A stretch of 64,000 nucleotides of DNA from Symmachiella macrocystis (GTDB taxonomy: Bacteria > Planctomycetota > Planctomycetia > Planctomycetales > Planctomycetaceae), in the NCBI RefSeq assembly GCF_007860075.1, contig NZ_SJPP01000001.1, positions 1,696,501-1,760,500 of the forward strand, written 5' to 3'. Made by a program: the position numbers and the translations under genes. Under the pieces are notes generated by a model, which searched no databases, was not told where the DNA came from, and saw only the letters and a program-made list of their open reading frames with translations. Shown piece after piece: positions 45,087 to 54,053 of this stretch (within the stretch, counting starts at the first letter, position 1; each line of letters opens with the position of its first letter).

Positions 45087-46237
45087 TTCTCGGCGCGGGT
45101 CTTTGCCAAATCCCAGTGCGGCTTGGGAAGCGGAGTTTGTTGTGCCTCGATCGCTTGCGGTGTGTACGCTCGAATCGTCTCCACCACCCGGCCTAATTCG
45201 TCGGCCTGCATTTGAATCGACGACGGTAACCACACGCCCCGCGCTGCAATATCGCTCGACACCAAAAACTCGCCCGCTTGATCCGCATAAGGGGGCTGCG
45301 TGTGCAACGGTGGATAGAACGTGCGGCAGCCGATTCCCTGTTGTTTCATGTAATCCAAGAACGGCTGTTTCTGCACACCAGTGAGCAATGCATCCGCGAA
45401 CCACGGCACAGTGTCGTCGCTACCCAACGGTAGAAACTGCAGCCACTCAAGGTCGGCCAGTTCCTCGGCATAGGTCCGCCATACATTTCGCCGACGTTCG
45501 ATCCGCTCTTCGATGATCTTCAACTGTTCGATGCCAATCACCGCTTGTAGGTCAGTGAACTTGAAGTTGAAGCCGACTCCATCGTGCTGATCGACGCCCG
45601 GCTGTAGCCGATGGAAGTCTTTTAATTTGCGAATTTTTTCAGCAACAGCATCATCGTTCGTAACGATGGCGCCCCCCTGCCCTGTGGTGATGATCTTGTG
45701 CGGCGTGAACGAAAACACGCCGACGTCGCCAAACGTGCCAAGTTTTTGCCCCGCTGATTGCGAACCGAGTGCTTGACAGGCGTCCTCGATCAGCACCAGT
45801 CCGTGACTGCGGCAAAACTGTCGCACCTGTTGCATGTCGCCGCTACGGCCATTGATCGGCACATAAATCATCGCCAGCGTATCGGGACGCAAGCGGACTT
45901 TGTTGAGATCCATACAAAGTGTTTGCGGATCGACGTCGCACAGAATCGGCTCCGCCCCCGCCCAGCGCACAACGTTTGGCGTGGCAATCATCGTAAAGTC
46001 GGGGACGATGACCGAATCGCCCGGACCGATGCCCAACGCCAACAGTGACAGATACAACGCCGCCGTTCCACTGGTGACAACGGTGGCATGCTTGGCCGAA
46101 ACAAATTCCGCCAACCGTTGCTCAAACTCCGCCGTCTTTTGAAATTCCGTCAACCACCCGCCGGAGCGGAGATAGTCCGTCACGGCGGCGATATCGTGTT
46201 CAGTCAAATACGGTTCGATTTGATGGATGAAGTTCAT
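45065..46237 (-). CDS. DegT/DnrJ/EryC1/StrS sugar aminotransferase
   Basis: 390 residues from the ATG at 46237 (MNFIHQIEPYLTEHD); the open frame runs on to 46588 but overlaps the neighbouring gene. The fold type I aminotransferase core has TSGTAALYLSLLALGIGPGD, VIVPDFTMIATPN, LIEDACQALGSQ and the PLP Lys in FSFTPHKIITTGQGG. It transfers an amino group to a keto-sugar nucleotide used in surface polysaccharides. Its start overlaps the methyltransferase stop by 4 bases. Confidence 0.9.
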   Translation of the reverse strand: MNFIHQIEPYLTEHDIAAVTDYLRSGGWLTEFQKTAEFEQRLAEFVSAKHATVVTSGTAALYLSLLALGIGPGDSVIVPDFTMIATPNVVRWAGAEPILCDVDPQTLCMDLNKVRLRPDTLAMIYVPINGRSGDMQQVRQFCRSHGLVLIEDACQALGSQSAGQKLGTFGDVGVFSFTPHKIITTGQGGAIVTNDDAVAEKIRKLKDFHRLQPGVDQHDGVGFNFKFTDLQAVIGIEQLKIIEERIERRRNVWRTYAEELADLEWLQFLPLGSDDTVPWFADALLTGVQKQPFLDYMKQQGIGCRTFYPPLHTQPPYADQAGEFLVSSDIAARGVWLPSSIQMQADELGRVVETIRAYTPQAIEAQQTPLPKPHWDLAKTRAENQQSASD

Positions 46238-46794
46238 TTGGTGGCTTCCACATTGAGGCTGGTCAACAGGCCGTTGTCTTTGTCCATGTGCGGAACGTAC
46301 GCTTGCGAATAGTCGTCGTAGCCGGCCAACTCGCCGACGAACACATCGCGCCACTCCCAATGCCGCACGTTCGTAAAACCGGCGTCGTTGAGAACTTGTT
46401 GGAGGGCAGCGAAGTCGTAAACCGTTTTGTGAAAAACGACAATGTCCGTCCCGGGGACTTCCCAGCGGCCGAAGATCGGGCCGATGACGAGATTCAAGTC
46501 GCCTTGCTCTTGATAGACGCGGGATAAGGCGGCGAAGTCGGGAACCGCCAACCGCAATGTCCCCCCCGGCGCTAGCACGCGCCGCCATTCGCGCAGTACC
46601 GCAGCGACTTCGATACGGTCAAAGTATTCCAACACATGCGAGGCATAGATCAACTGCACGCTGTCGTCGCTCAGCATAGGCAGCGTGGCGATGTCGTGCT
46701 GATGATCGATGTGCGGAAAATCGGCCAGATCGATGTGCAGGTAACCCGGCATCTCGCGTTTGCCGCAACCAAGATGAACTTTGACATCACTCAC
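46234..46794 (-). CDS. Class I SAM-dependent methyltransferase
   Basis: 186 residues from the GTG at 46794, which has GGAGG 10 bases upstream and begins directly with the fold (VSDVKVHLGCGKREMPGYLH). SAM-binding motif I is HLGCGKRE; the later IYASHVLEYFDR is motif IV-like, and LAPGGTLRLAVPDF is motif VI. It is a small Rossmann methyltransferase, in context probably acting on a sugar nucleotide or glycan. It overlaps the cupin gene by 8 bases and the aminotransferase by 4. Confidence 0.85.
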   Translation of the reverse strand: MSDVKVHLGCGKREMPGYLHIDLADFPHIDHQHDIATLPMLSDDSVQLIYASHVLEYFDRIEVAAVLREWRRVLAPGGTLRLAVPDFAALSRVYQEQGDLNLVIGPIFGRWEVPGTDIVVFHKTVYDFAALQQVLNDAGFTNVRHWEWRDVFVGELAGYDDYSQAYVPHMDKDNGLLTSLNVEATK

Positions 46795-47194
46795 CGTCGA
46801 ACCGCCTCCGATCAACGTCCGGCCCGGGATAGGGGCCGTTTTTGACTTCCAAAACCTGCGTGCCATCGTCGAGGATGTCGTAACTATGCCCGCCGCGGAG
46901 CAGTATTAAAACATCGCCCGCTTCCAGCACAACCTGTTCGACACGTTGTTCCGATTCATCGAACACGGTGCATTGCACCCGCCCGGTCAGTACACAGATC
47001 ACTTCTTGGGTCCGGTCGATTTGCCGCGGCACGACATTGTGAATATGCGCCTGCAAATGCTTGCCCGCGTCATAACCCCACATGCCGACTTGGATGAAGT
47101 CGTCATCCTCGGAAAAAAAACTGAGGCCTGCTGCACGATCCGCCACAGTAATCAGCGTCGCCAATCGCACGCCATCTTTATCAATCGTAGCCAA
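46787..47194 (-). CDS. Cupin-domain protein
   Basis: 135 residues from a TTG start with GGAG 8 bases upstream. A single cupin barrel: the first motif is HIHNVVPRQIDRTQEVICVLTG and the second GDVLILLRGGHSYDI, with His and Glu residues suited to metal binding. Located in the methyltransferase/aminotransferase operon, it may be a sugar-processing isomerase or a small-molecule binding regulator of the set; I cannot choose. No signal peptide. Confidence 0.82.
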   Translation of the reverse strand: MATIDKDGVRLATLITVADRAAGLSFFSEDDDFIQVGMWGYDAGKHLQAHIHNVVPRQIDRTQEVICVLTGRVQCTVFDESEQRVEQVVLEAGDVLILLRGGHSYDILDDGTQVLEVKNGPYPGPDVDRRRFDGE

Positions 47195-47391
47195 CGACGT
47201 ATCTCCAGGGGCTCAGTGGCCAGTGTCCGGTGGTCAGTGGCCAGAATAAATGGACTAACGTAGTACGCGGGTCTCCCGACCCCGCACTACCCCGACCGCA
47301 GGTCTCCCCAACAAGGCTTTAGGCCGTAGACTTCAGGATTGGCCCACCCAAGTCGTCGGGCAATTCTTGTTCCCGTCACTGGCCACTCATT
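47195..47391. repeat. Short-phrase repeats upstream of the cupin gene
   Basis: CTCAGTGGCCAGTGTCCGGT then GGTCAGTGGCCAG (47212-47245), then GGGTCTCCCGACC and AGGTCTCCCC (47269-47310), AAGGCTTTAGGCCG (47314) and TCACTGGCCACTCA near the 3-prime end. These are members of the same low-complexity families as at 31961-32128. Confidence 0.5.
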
Positions 47392-48309
47392 TCAAATCGC
47401 TTTGATAAATGAGTGCGGATTGAAAAAGCGGTACAGCTTGATCAATTCCACAATGCCGTCGTCCAGCGAATATTGGCATTCAAATCCGAGCGCCTTGGCT
47501 TTTGCGTACGAGACATAAAAATGCCGTACGTCTTTGTCGCACATACTGGAATCGACGATTTCGAACGATTCGTAGCGATGGATGTTTTCGGCGATATCCC
47601 GTTTGGAGTAGTTCAACTCCTCGCTGCCCATGTTAAAGACGCCGCCTCGCATTTGGTCGACGTGCTCCAGCGCGAAGAGATACCCGGCGACGCTGTCGTT
47701 GACATGCATGAAGGTCCGTTTGGAGTCGCCCGAATAGAGCACCAACGTCCCTTCGTGTATTGCTTTTTGTACGAAGTCATTGACCATCAACCCGGACCGC
47801 ATACGGGGGGCCACGCCAAAGACGGTTGCCCAGCGTAACGAGATCGAATTCTCGCGTTGCATGATCACTCGTTCGGCTTGCAGTTTGGTCATGCCGTACA
47901 AGCTGACCGGAGCGACCTCGGTCTCTTCATCACTGACCGAACCGGACGCCCCGTAGATGGAGGTCGTCGAGGCAAAGACTAATAATTGGTCTTTGGAGAG
48001 ATGATCGGAAATGCGGATCGAGGCATCAAGGTTGATCCGCTGCGCCGAGTTGGGATTGGCTTCGCACTCGGGATACCCGCTGATAGCGGCCAGATGAAAG
48101 ACCACGTCACTGTCATCGAGGTACGACAGGTCCTCATTGCGGACATCGTTTTTGATCATCTTCAAATTCGGCCGCGAAACAAGATGCAGCACGGATTCGA
48201 AGCCGAACATGAAATTATCGACAATCGTGACTTGATGTCCGGCATCCAATAGCGCGGAGACCAAAGGCACGCCGACATAGCCTGCTCCACCGGTGACCAA
48301 TATCTTCAT
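47392..48309 (-). CDS. NAD-dependent epimerase/dehydratase (extended SDR)
   Basis: 305 residues from the ATG at 48309 (MKILVTGGAGYVGVPL); the frame upstream to 48630 has no SDR character. The Rossmann GGAGYVG motif, VFHLAAISGYPE, FASTTSIYG, and the catalytic YGMTK are present. It is a sugar-nucleotide epimerase or dehydratase; the substrate cannot be read, but it stands just upstream of the cupin/methyltransferase/aminotransferase operon on the same strand, with the repeat-filled gap between. Confidence 0.9.
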   Translation of the reverse strand: MKILVTGGAGYVGVPLVSALLDAGHQVTIVDNFMFGFESVLHLVSRPNLKMIKNDVRNEDLSYLDDSDVVFHLAAISGYPECEANPNSAQRINLDASIRISDHLSKDQLLVFASTTSIYGASGSVSDEETEVAPVSLYGMTKLQAERVIMQRENSISLRWATVFGVAPRMRSGLMVNDFVQKAIHEGTLVLYSGDSKRTFMHVNDSVAGYLFALEHVDQMRGGVFNMGSEELNYSKRDIAENIHRYESFEIVDSSMCDKDVRHFYVSYAKAKALGFECQYSLDDGIVELIKLYRFFNPHSFIKAI

Positions 48310-48705
48310 CGCGTTAGAAACTCCTGGCCGAAACAAGGTCCCGAGCGGGGATGCACACCCGTACGTAGCGCGTCCGCGCGCATTTGGGTTGCTCCGCTCC
48401 GTAAGATGTATCGGCCGGACAAGCTGTAACGATTGAATCAGTTTTGCCGCCTCATTGAGCAATCTTGAGTTTTTCCCCAGCACATCGTGGCCCGCCTCCG
48501 TCTCAAATGTCCTGCCGCAGACGACAGGGTGGCTGACACAGATCGTTCGTGGGTGCACTACGTTGCTGAATTGAGACGCATCAAACGAAACAGGGGTCGG
48601 CTTTACAGCCGACCCCTGTCGAACGGGCAAGGATTCAATTTAGCCACCGAACCAGTCATTTCGCCGCCCTGGGACGAAAACGACTAGCGTCTCTCTTTAC
48701 ACCAA
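48310..48705. other. Intergenic region downstream of the YTV-like gene
   Basis: 396 bases, both flanking genes on minus. It holds the hairpin at 48591-48618 (listed as a terminator) and the promoter region of the epimerase gene. No gene is supported. Confidence 0.5.
48591..48618 (-). terminator. Hairpin terminator of the YTV-like gene
   Basis: Perfect 12-bp stem, CAGGGGTCGGCT paired with AGCCGACCCCTG, with loop TTAC. On the minus strand, the direction of the upstream gene, it is followed by TTTCGTTTGATG, a T-rich tail. It lies about 90 bases after the stop. Confidence 0.65.
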
Positions 48706-50085
48706 TTACTTGGACTCGCAACAGGTTTGCGGAGCCGCACAATTTGATGGGGCACAGCATCCCGGGTCGGCGGGGCAGCAGACCTGGACCGGCACCATCT
48801 TGCAGGTGACGCGGGGCACGCAACGGGTGCAGGTGACCTGAACCTGACGCGGCACGCATTTGCGACGTGTGACGTATTTCGTCTCACAGACTTGCTTGCA
48901 AACACGGTACGGAACCTTGCGGGTGCAGGTTTGCTTCACGTGGTGGCACGTTGTGTACGGCACCTTCTTGGTGATGCATTCGCACTTGTAGGTGCAAGTC
49001 GTGTACGGCACCTTTTTGGTGATGCATTCGGTGACCATGCGACAAGTACGGTACGGTACTTTCTTGTGACAGCACTGGCGAACCATCGTGCAGGTCGTGT
49101 ACGGCACGCGACGCGTTTTGCATTCGCGGACGTAGCTGCAAGTCGTGTACGGAACCTTTTTGGTCGTCGTGCACGGGATGCATTTCACACAGGTGTAAGG
49201 CACGCGGCGATGCTTGGTTTCCGTGACATAACGGGTGCAGCAAACAGTCTTTTTAACCGTCTTGGGGCACCAGACTTTGCGGCAAACCGTCGTGCCGGGG
49301 CACTGTTGTTTGACCATGCGGCAGCAACCCGGTTTGTAGATGCAGCAACCACAGCAGTTGGTTTCCCAAGTACCGGGATCGCAAACGCATTTGCAAACCA
49401 CAGGACCGGGGCAGTGTTCCGTGACGGTTTTCCATTCTCCACAGCAAACGTCGATCGTCTTGGTCTCAGTGACGGGCTTGCAGACCGTGTAGCAGCAATC
49501 GCGATATTTGGTTTCGCAGACGCGTTTGTAGGTCGTGCAGCAGACGTCACGGTAGCATGTCTTGTAAACCGGCTTGCAGACTGTGTAGCAGCAGTCGCGG
49601 TAGCAAGTTTTGTAGACCGGTTTGCAGACCGTGTAGCACACATCACGGTAGCAGGTGTTGTAGACCGGCTTGCAGACTTTGCAGCAGACGTCGCGATAGC
49701 AAGTCTTGTAGACCGGCCGGCGAACCGTGCAGCAAACGTCGCGGTAGCAAGTCTTGTAGACCGGCTTGCAGACGGTGTAGCAGCAATCGCGATAGCGTGT
49801 TTCGTACACATTGCGGGTGCACTGCACCGGCACTTTTTCGCAGACAGTGTCATACACTGTTTTGCAGCATGTGTACTGTTCTTTTTCCCATTTGACTTCC
49901 CGCACTTGCTTGTAGCAGGTGCAGCAGTTCGATTTCGCGGCACAATAGTCCCCGCTCGGGGCACAACAGGATGTTGGGCAGCATGAATAGTTCGCTGCTC
50001 CACAATATCCTGCTTCGGCTGTAGTTCCGTCGCATGCAACCAAGAATAGCCCGGCGGCGACGGAGATCCAAAATGCGTGTTTCAT
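48706..50085 (-). CDS. Cysteine-rich YTV-type repeat surface protein
   Basis: 459 residues from the ATG at 50085 (MKHAFWISVAAGLFLVACDG), giving a signal or lipoprotein-like peptide; the frame upstream to 50280 is not protein-like. By hand count 83 residues are Cys (about 18%). Two repeat sets: six to eight copies of a 16-residue unit CYRDVCCTVCKPVYKT (about 95-215), and seven copies of a 14-16-residue unit KKVPYTTCxxVxEC (about 300-410). Pairs and CxxC are frequent. It should be secreted and disulfide-crosslinked, in the wall or on the surface of the cell. Planctomycetes carry YTV-type proteins of this kind; exact role unknown. Confidence 0.85.
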   Translation of the reverse strand: MKHAFWISVAAGLFLVACDGTTAEAGYCGAANYSCCPTSCCAPSGDYCAAKSNCCTCYKQVREVKWEKEQYTCCKTVYDTVCEKVPVQCTRNVYETRYRDCCYTVCKPVYKTCYRDVCCTVRRPVYKTCYRDVCCKVCKPVYNTCYRDVCYTVCKPVYKTCYRDCCYTVCKPVYKTCYRDVCCTTYKRVCETKYRDCCYTVCKPVTETKTIDVCCGEWKTVTEHCPGPVVCKCVCDPGTWETNCCGCCIYKPGCCRMVKQQCPGTTVCRKVWCPKTVKKTVCCTRYVTETKHRRVPYTCVKCIPCTTTKKVPYTTCSYVRECKTRRVPYTTCTMVRQCCHKKVPYRTCRMVTECITKKVPYTTCTYKCECITKKVPYTTCHHVKQTCTRKVPYRVCKQVCETKYVTRRKCVPRQVQVTCTRCVPRVTCKMVPVQVCCPADPGCCAPSNCAAPQTCCESK

Positions 50086-50397
50086 CTCTCCGATTTCCCC
50101 AAAAAGTGTCAACATTTCGTACGTCTGACAACCAGACGTTGCCCGTTCATCTCTTTTCTTCGACACACGCATCCTGCCCTCTTTAGCCATCCTGCTTATT
50201 TTCTCCGCACTTCGTATACCCGCCAGCGCCCGCCCCCGGCGCAAGGGGGGGATTCGGCGCAACCGACACGGTCGGTGCAATAGCCAGCCCCGACGGAGCT
50301 AGGAGGCAGGAGCCATGGCTGATTCTGCCGACGATTCAGCCCAACAGCCTACCGGTTTTACAGAGGGACGTGCAGAAACCGGGTTATCCGCACTTCC
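50086..50397. other. Intergenic stretch upstream of the YTV gene
   Basis: 312 bases between the YTV-like gene and the phosphoesterase gene, both on minus. It should hold the YTV promoter. A 28-codon plus-strand ORF at 50315-50401 has a good Shine-Dalgarno; see that entry. Confidence 0.4.
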
Positions 50398-50401
50398 CTA
50401 G
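50315..50401 (+). CDS. Tiny ORF (28 aa), doubtful
   Basis: MADSADDSAQQPTGFTEGRA then ETGLSALP. AGGAGGCAGGA stands just before the ATG, a stronger site than many real genes here. The product is acidic with no recognisable features. It overlaps the phosphoesterase stop by 4 bases from the opposite direction. It could be a leader peptide, or chance. Confidence 0.2.
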   Translation: MADSADDSAQQPTGFTEGRAETGLSALP

Positions 50402-50883
50402 GTATCTACCCGCAAGAACTGCACGTCATCCGCCACCACGTCCAGCAGCGCCACGGATGGTTCGCTGGTGCGGAATAATGCGCCGGGGTTGATGCGGCGG
50501 GTGGGGCCAGATTGCCAGTCGCGGGCGGTGTGGGTGTGGCCGGTGAGTAGGTAATCGGGTTCGGATTCCAGCAGCGGCCGCAGGTCGATCGTCATGTGGC
50601 CGTGGACGACGGCGATCCGTTTCCCGCGATGCTCGAACTGCCCGCCCCATTCCAGACAGGTTGCCCCATACTGGGCCGCTGCCTGTTTCAAATCGGCGGC
50701 GCTGTCAGCATCGTGGTTGCCGAACACAAAGTACAGCGGCAGCACCGCACAGATCTCAACGATTTCGGGGCTCGCCAAATCGCCACAATGCACCAACACC
50801 TCCGCCCCCTGCTCTTGCAACACCCGCACCGCGGCTTGCGTGCGTTTGACGTGATTGTGTGTGTCCGCGAGGATGCCGATCAT
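50398..50883 (-). CDS. YfcE/MJ0936-type metallophosphoesterase
   Basis: 161 residues from the ATG at 50883 (MIGILADTHNHVKRTQ). The metal-binding series is complete: GILADTHNH, VLVHCGDLAS, FGNHDAD, IAVVHGH and LLTGHTHTARDW. These two-metal enzymes cleave phosphodiesters in the cytoplasm; natural substrates are unclear. The upstream frame to 50958 is not protein-like. Confidence 0.93.
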   Translation of the reverse strand: MIGILADTHNHVKRTQAAVRVLQEQGAEVLVHCGDLASPEIVEICAVLPLYFVFGNHDADSAADLKQAAAQYGATCLEWGGQFEHRGKRIAVVHGHMTIDLRPLLESEPDYLLTGHTHTARDWQSGPTRRINPGALFRTSEPSVALLDVVADDVQFLRVDT

Positions 50884-50987
50884 GGGGCGTGTTTCACTTA
50901 GCGTTTGGTCAATCCCCCGGTGGTGCCTGAGCCTGAAGGGCGAGGGATTTGTTATCATACAACAGTCTCATCAAAGGGGAATGCGTC

Positions 50988-51626
50988 ATGTCGAGTTCTC
51001 GTGATAACACACGGCCAATTAAATCGCTCAGTGCAACAGACGGGATTCGTGATCGGCCAGCCATGTATTTGTCCGAATTCGGCCAGCCGCATGCAGTGAA
51101 TTCTCTCTTGCAGGAATGCCTGTGCATTTCACTGGACAACGCGTTTGAAGGTTGTGCAACAGAGATTCGCATAACACTCCGCAAAGACGGGAGCATCGCC
51201 ATTTGGGACAACGGACCACCACTTCCACTCATTGGCAGCGACGGATTGCCAGCCATTCAGCCTCTCTTGACGAAACTCAATGCTTGCCGCGACGCCAAAC
51301 GTGCCGTCCATAAAGATCTGTGCCGTGTAGGCGTCGTTGTTGTCAACGCGCTGAGCGAGTGGCTGAAAGTCGATTGCGGCATCGATGCCCGGCATTGGCG
51401 ACAAGAGTATCAACAAGGATCCCCGGCCGGTCCTTTCGTCGACATTGGCGACACGACTGAAACATGGGAACAAATCAGCTTTCTGCCAGACCGCTCCCTC
51501 CTAGGTGAAACGCAATTCGACATTCCCACATTTCAGCGATGGTTTACGGACCAACAATTCGCAATCTCGAATTGCCGTATCACGCTCGAAGATGATGTTA
51601 CAGACGAACGAATATTGTTGTCGTGA
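50988..51626 (+). CDS. Stand-alone GyrB-like ATPase-domain protein
   Basis: 212 residues from the ATG at 50988, with GGGGA 7 bases upstream. The whole chain parallels the first ~220 residues of GyrB/ParE (GHKL ATPase): RDRPAMYLSEFG, a helix with the Glu (QECLCISLDNAFEGC) at the catalytic position, DGSIAIWDNGPPLP for the DNGRGIP loop, CRVGVVVVNALSEWLKVDC for the lid and following helix, then QISFLPDRSL. The usual Asn (N-box) is Ile, the DNGRG loop is DNGPP, and the GGLHG lid is missing. So ATP hydrolysis is doubtful. No transducer, TOPRIM or GyrA-type domain is present. Function unknown. Confidence 0.75.
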   Translation: MSSSRDNTRPIKSLSATDGIRDRPAMYLSEFGQPHAVNSLLQECLCISLDNAFEGCATEIRITLRKDGSIAIWDNGPPLPLIGSDGLPAIQPLLTKLNACRDAKRAVHKDLCRVGVVVVNALSEWLKVDCGIDARHWRQEYQQGSPAGPFVDIGDTTETWEQISFLPDRSLLGETQFDIPTFQRWFTDQQFAISNCRITLEDDVTDERILLS

Positions 51627-51643
51627 TGAATTACACATCGAGC

Positions 51644-52636
51644 CTATTTCGTCGGTGGGGCGACATTTTCCCCACGCCCTTTCACCGCCGTTACCAGCCA
51701 GATGCCGACGATGACGCACACGGCGGCGACGGCTAGCCAGGGGGAGAGTTGGTCGCCGCGGAAGATGACGCTGAACGTTAGGCCAAATAGCGGTGAGGCG
51801 AAACTGAAGACTGAGATTTGTGAAGCGGCGTGCCGTCGTAGTAACAATGCCGAGAGCGCGAAACAGAAGCCGGCCACCACCACGCCTTGATACAATAGCC
51901 CCAACAGCGAAGGGGTGTGCTCGACGCTGAATTGCCAAATCACAGCCGGTGTTACGTGGAGTAGGTTCACTCCTTCGAAGAGTGTGGTGTAGATCGCAAA
52001 CAGCACGACACCGACGAGGCCGCTATGAAATGTGAGGGGACCCGGTTGCACTTTGCGTAGCGCGTGTTTGGTATAGATGATCTTGACGCCCAACAAAAAC
52101 CCGCTGGCCAACAACAGTAGGTCGCCTGCGAGTGTGGCGGGATCGCCCTTGGTCGGTGTTGTGTTTTGCGTATCGACCGCCACGATCAGCACGACGCCTG
52201 ATCCGGCGATGAGCAGTCCCAGCACGCGATTCCAGGTGAGTTGCGTCGCCCGCATCACAAAATGTTCCAAGGCCACCACCCAAAAGACATAGGTGTTGAC
52301 GAACAGCGTCGCATGCGAGGAACTCGACCGGGCCACCCCGAGATGAAATGCGCCGATCTGCAAAAACAACAAGATGCCCGTGATGAGTACCGACCGGAAC
52401 TGTGTCCGATTCAGTTTTAGTCCGACGCCTTCCCAGCGACACCAAAGCAGCATGAAGAGCGTTGCGAGCACGAAGCGAATCAAAGCGGTAGAGATCGCGG
52501 GAATATCGACGGTGGAGAATTTGACTGCGACAGCATTGGCGCCCCACAAAGCCGACATCAACACGCACAACCCAGCAGTCGTCATACTTAAAGGTTGCTG
52601 GGTGACCAGATGAGCGGGTTGCGACTTGGATGGCAT
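51644..52636 (-). CDS. DMT-superfamily transporter (EamA)
   Basis: 330 residues. Two EamA repeats of about five helices each: the first begins with LCVLMSALWGANAVAVKFS, the second with DLLLLASGFLLGVKIIYTKHAL. Ten membrane segments are predictable from hydrophobic blocks. It exports or imports a metabolite across the inner membrane; the substrate is not identifiable. It converges on the GyrB-like gene. Confidence 0.9.
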   Translation of the reverse strand: MPSKSQPAHLVTQQPLSMTTAGLCVLMSALWGANAVAVKFSTVDIPAISTALIRFVLATLFMLLWCRWEGVGLKLNRTQFRSVLITGILLFLQIGAFHLGVARSSSSHATLFVNTYVFWVVALEHFVMRATQLTWNRVLGLLIAGSGVVLIVAVDTQNTTPTKGDPATLAGDLLLLASGFLLGVKIIYTKHALRKVQPGPLTFHSGLVGVVLFAIYTTLFEGVNLLHVTPAVIWQFSVEHTPSLLGLLYQGVVVAGFCFALSALLLRRHAASQISVFSFASPLFGLTFSVIFRGDQLSPWLAVAAVCVIVGIWLVTAVKGRGENVAPPTK

Positions 52637-52888
52637 GGGGGCGATATCTGCGGATGGAATCGGCGGTGTATTCTTGCGTTTGCTTTGACACAGAATACCA
52701 GTTTCCGCCGAAATGCCCAGGGCGGCGACGATGCAGAGATGCGTTCGAATTCATGTGCGGATTTTGTGAATTGCCGGAATGTCTACGAAATGGGGGCGCC
52801 ACCAACATAAAGAAGTCGGTGACGCCCCGATTTTGAATCCACTGCCGCGATTGCTTTTCCAGGGCAATTTCTTGATGGGCGAGTTCTG

Positions 52889-53746
52889 TTACGGTTGCGG
52901 CTCGCGGGGAATCTCGCCGATTTCCGCGAATTGCAAAATTCCGTTGACCCATACCAAACCAAAGATCGTGCCTACGTCTGTTTCACATCCCACGGTTTGC
53001 ATGCCGCAAGGCTGCGTGGGGCAACTTTGAAACGGCATAAAGCCGACGTAGCGCCAGCCGTACAACTGTTTACGGCCGCACGGATCACAGGCGATCACCG
53101 CTTCGTAGAATCCGAAGGGGACGTTAGTGGCGTAGATCCCCTGGGGTCCAACTTGTCCGTCGGCTACAGGGGTTTCATCCGTTCCTTTGGGAATCAATCC
53201 GCCACCAGCCTCTACAACTTCCGCAACGCTACTGATGATTTCATCGACCTGTTGATCGGTTTTGACGCCCACGCTGGTCAGCTTCCAACCATCCTCCAAC
53301 TTCATACTTAACTCGCCGATGCCCAAGCCAGGTTTCAACTCGACCGAGTATTCCTCAGCGAAATCGGGCATGTACACCAGATCGATGGAAATCTTTTGTG
53401 GAGCTTGGGGAGCCCCCGGCGCTGGGAGTTTTTGAAATGTATTCTCGTCGGTTACGTCGCCATCTGTACCAGACAACTGATAGCCAGCTTGTGCGATTTC
53501 CTCCGCATTGCCAGTTTGGCCGGTCTTGATCTCCAGCGGTTTTCCTTGCTGAATGGAAAACGTACTAGCCCCACCGCCACCACCACCACCGCTCGTTCCG
53601 GGCGTTATAAACAGATAAGGTTTCGGCCGGTAATAACGAAACCCTTTGTCGTCATATCCGGGGTCTTTTTTGACAACCACACGCGTACAGCCGACGAACA
53701 TTAGGGCTGCACACAGTGCGCATGCTGCCTTCCATTGGAATTTCAT
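52889..53746 (-). CDS. Hypothetical lipoprotein with central Gly linker
   Basis: 285 residues from the ATG at 53746 (MKFQWKAACALCAALMFVGC), a lipoprotein signal with lipobox FVGC. A Gly run (GTSGGGGGGG) lies near 55-65. The middle has MPDFAEEYSVELKPGLGIGE, the rest Gly, Pro and Thr rich, with two Cys pairs near the end (CDPCGRKQ, CPTQPC). No known domain. It shares a divergent promoter region with the zinc-ribbon gene. Confidence 0.72.
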   Translation of the reverse strand: MKFQWKAACALCAALMFVGCTRVVVKKDPGYDDKGFRYYRPKPYLFITPGTSGGGGGGGASTFSIQQGKPLEIKTGQTGNAEEIAQAGYQLSGTDGDVTDENTFQKLPAPGAPQAPQKISIDLVYMPDFAEEYSVELKPGLGIGELSMKLEDGWKLTSVGVKTDQQVDEIISSVAEVVEAGGGLIPKGTDETPVADGQVGPQGIYATNVPFGFYEAVIACDPCGRKQLYGWRYVGFMPFQSCPTQPCGMQTVGCETDVGTIFGLVWVNGILQFAEIGEIPREPQP

Positions 53747-54053
53747 ACTAGCGTCCTTGCCCAAAAAACATGGAGAATTGTAAAGTCGCCTGCCTGCTGT
53801 CGCTTCGCATCGGCAGGACAAAAACGAATCTTCGCCAACCTGGGCATCCTCGGAATCCCTCCCGTAACCGAAAAAGTCGCGAACAAAACCCCAGGGCGAT
53901 CGTCATTTTTTTGTCTCGGTGCGGGATTACCCGAGACGAAACACTATTTCTTGTGATCCAATGGGTAGAAGGATCCGTTGGTCAAGGAAAGACCTCCATT
54001 TGAGAGAGACGTGTTGCCGCACAATTTTTTCTGTTAATTGGGGAATGAATCGC
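53747..54053. other. Divergent promoter region
   Basis: About 307 bases between the two divergent genes. No gene is supported; frames here are short. Should hold both promoters. The stretch 54020-54045 is AT-rich with GGGGA before the start. Confidence 0.4.

Noticed and set aside
46238-46588. N-terminal extension of the DegT aminotransferase
   Set aside because: It overlaps the methyltransferase gene in another frame and is not similar to the family.
49480-49810. CRISPR-like or tandem DNA repeat
   Set aside because: The 48-base periodicity is coding and explained by the repeated protein unit.
48892-49986. 364-residue plus-strand open frame opposite the YTV-like gene
   Set aside because: It is the antisense of a periodic Cys-rich gene; its repeats (ADRVAHITVAG type) mirror the real repeats and it has no start signal.
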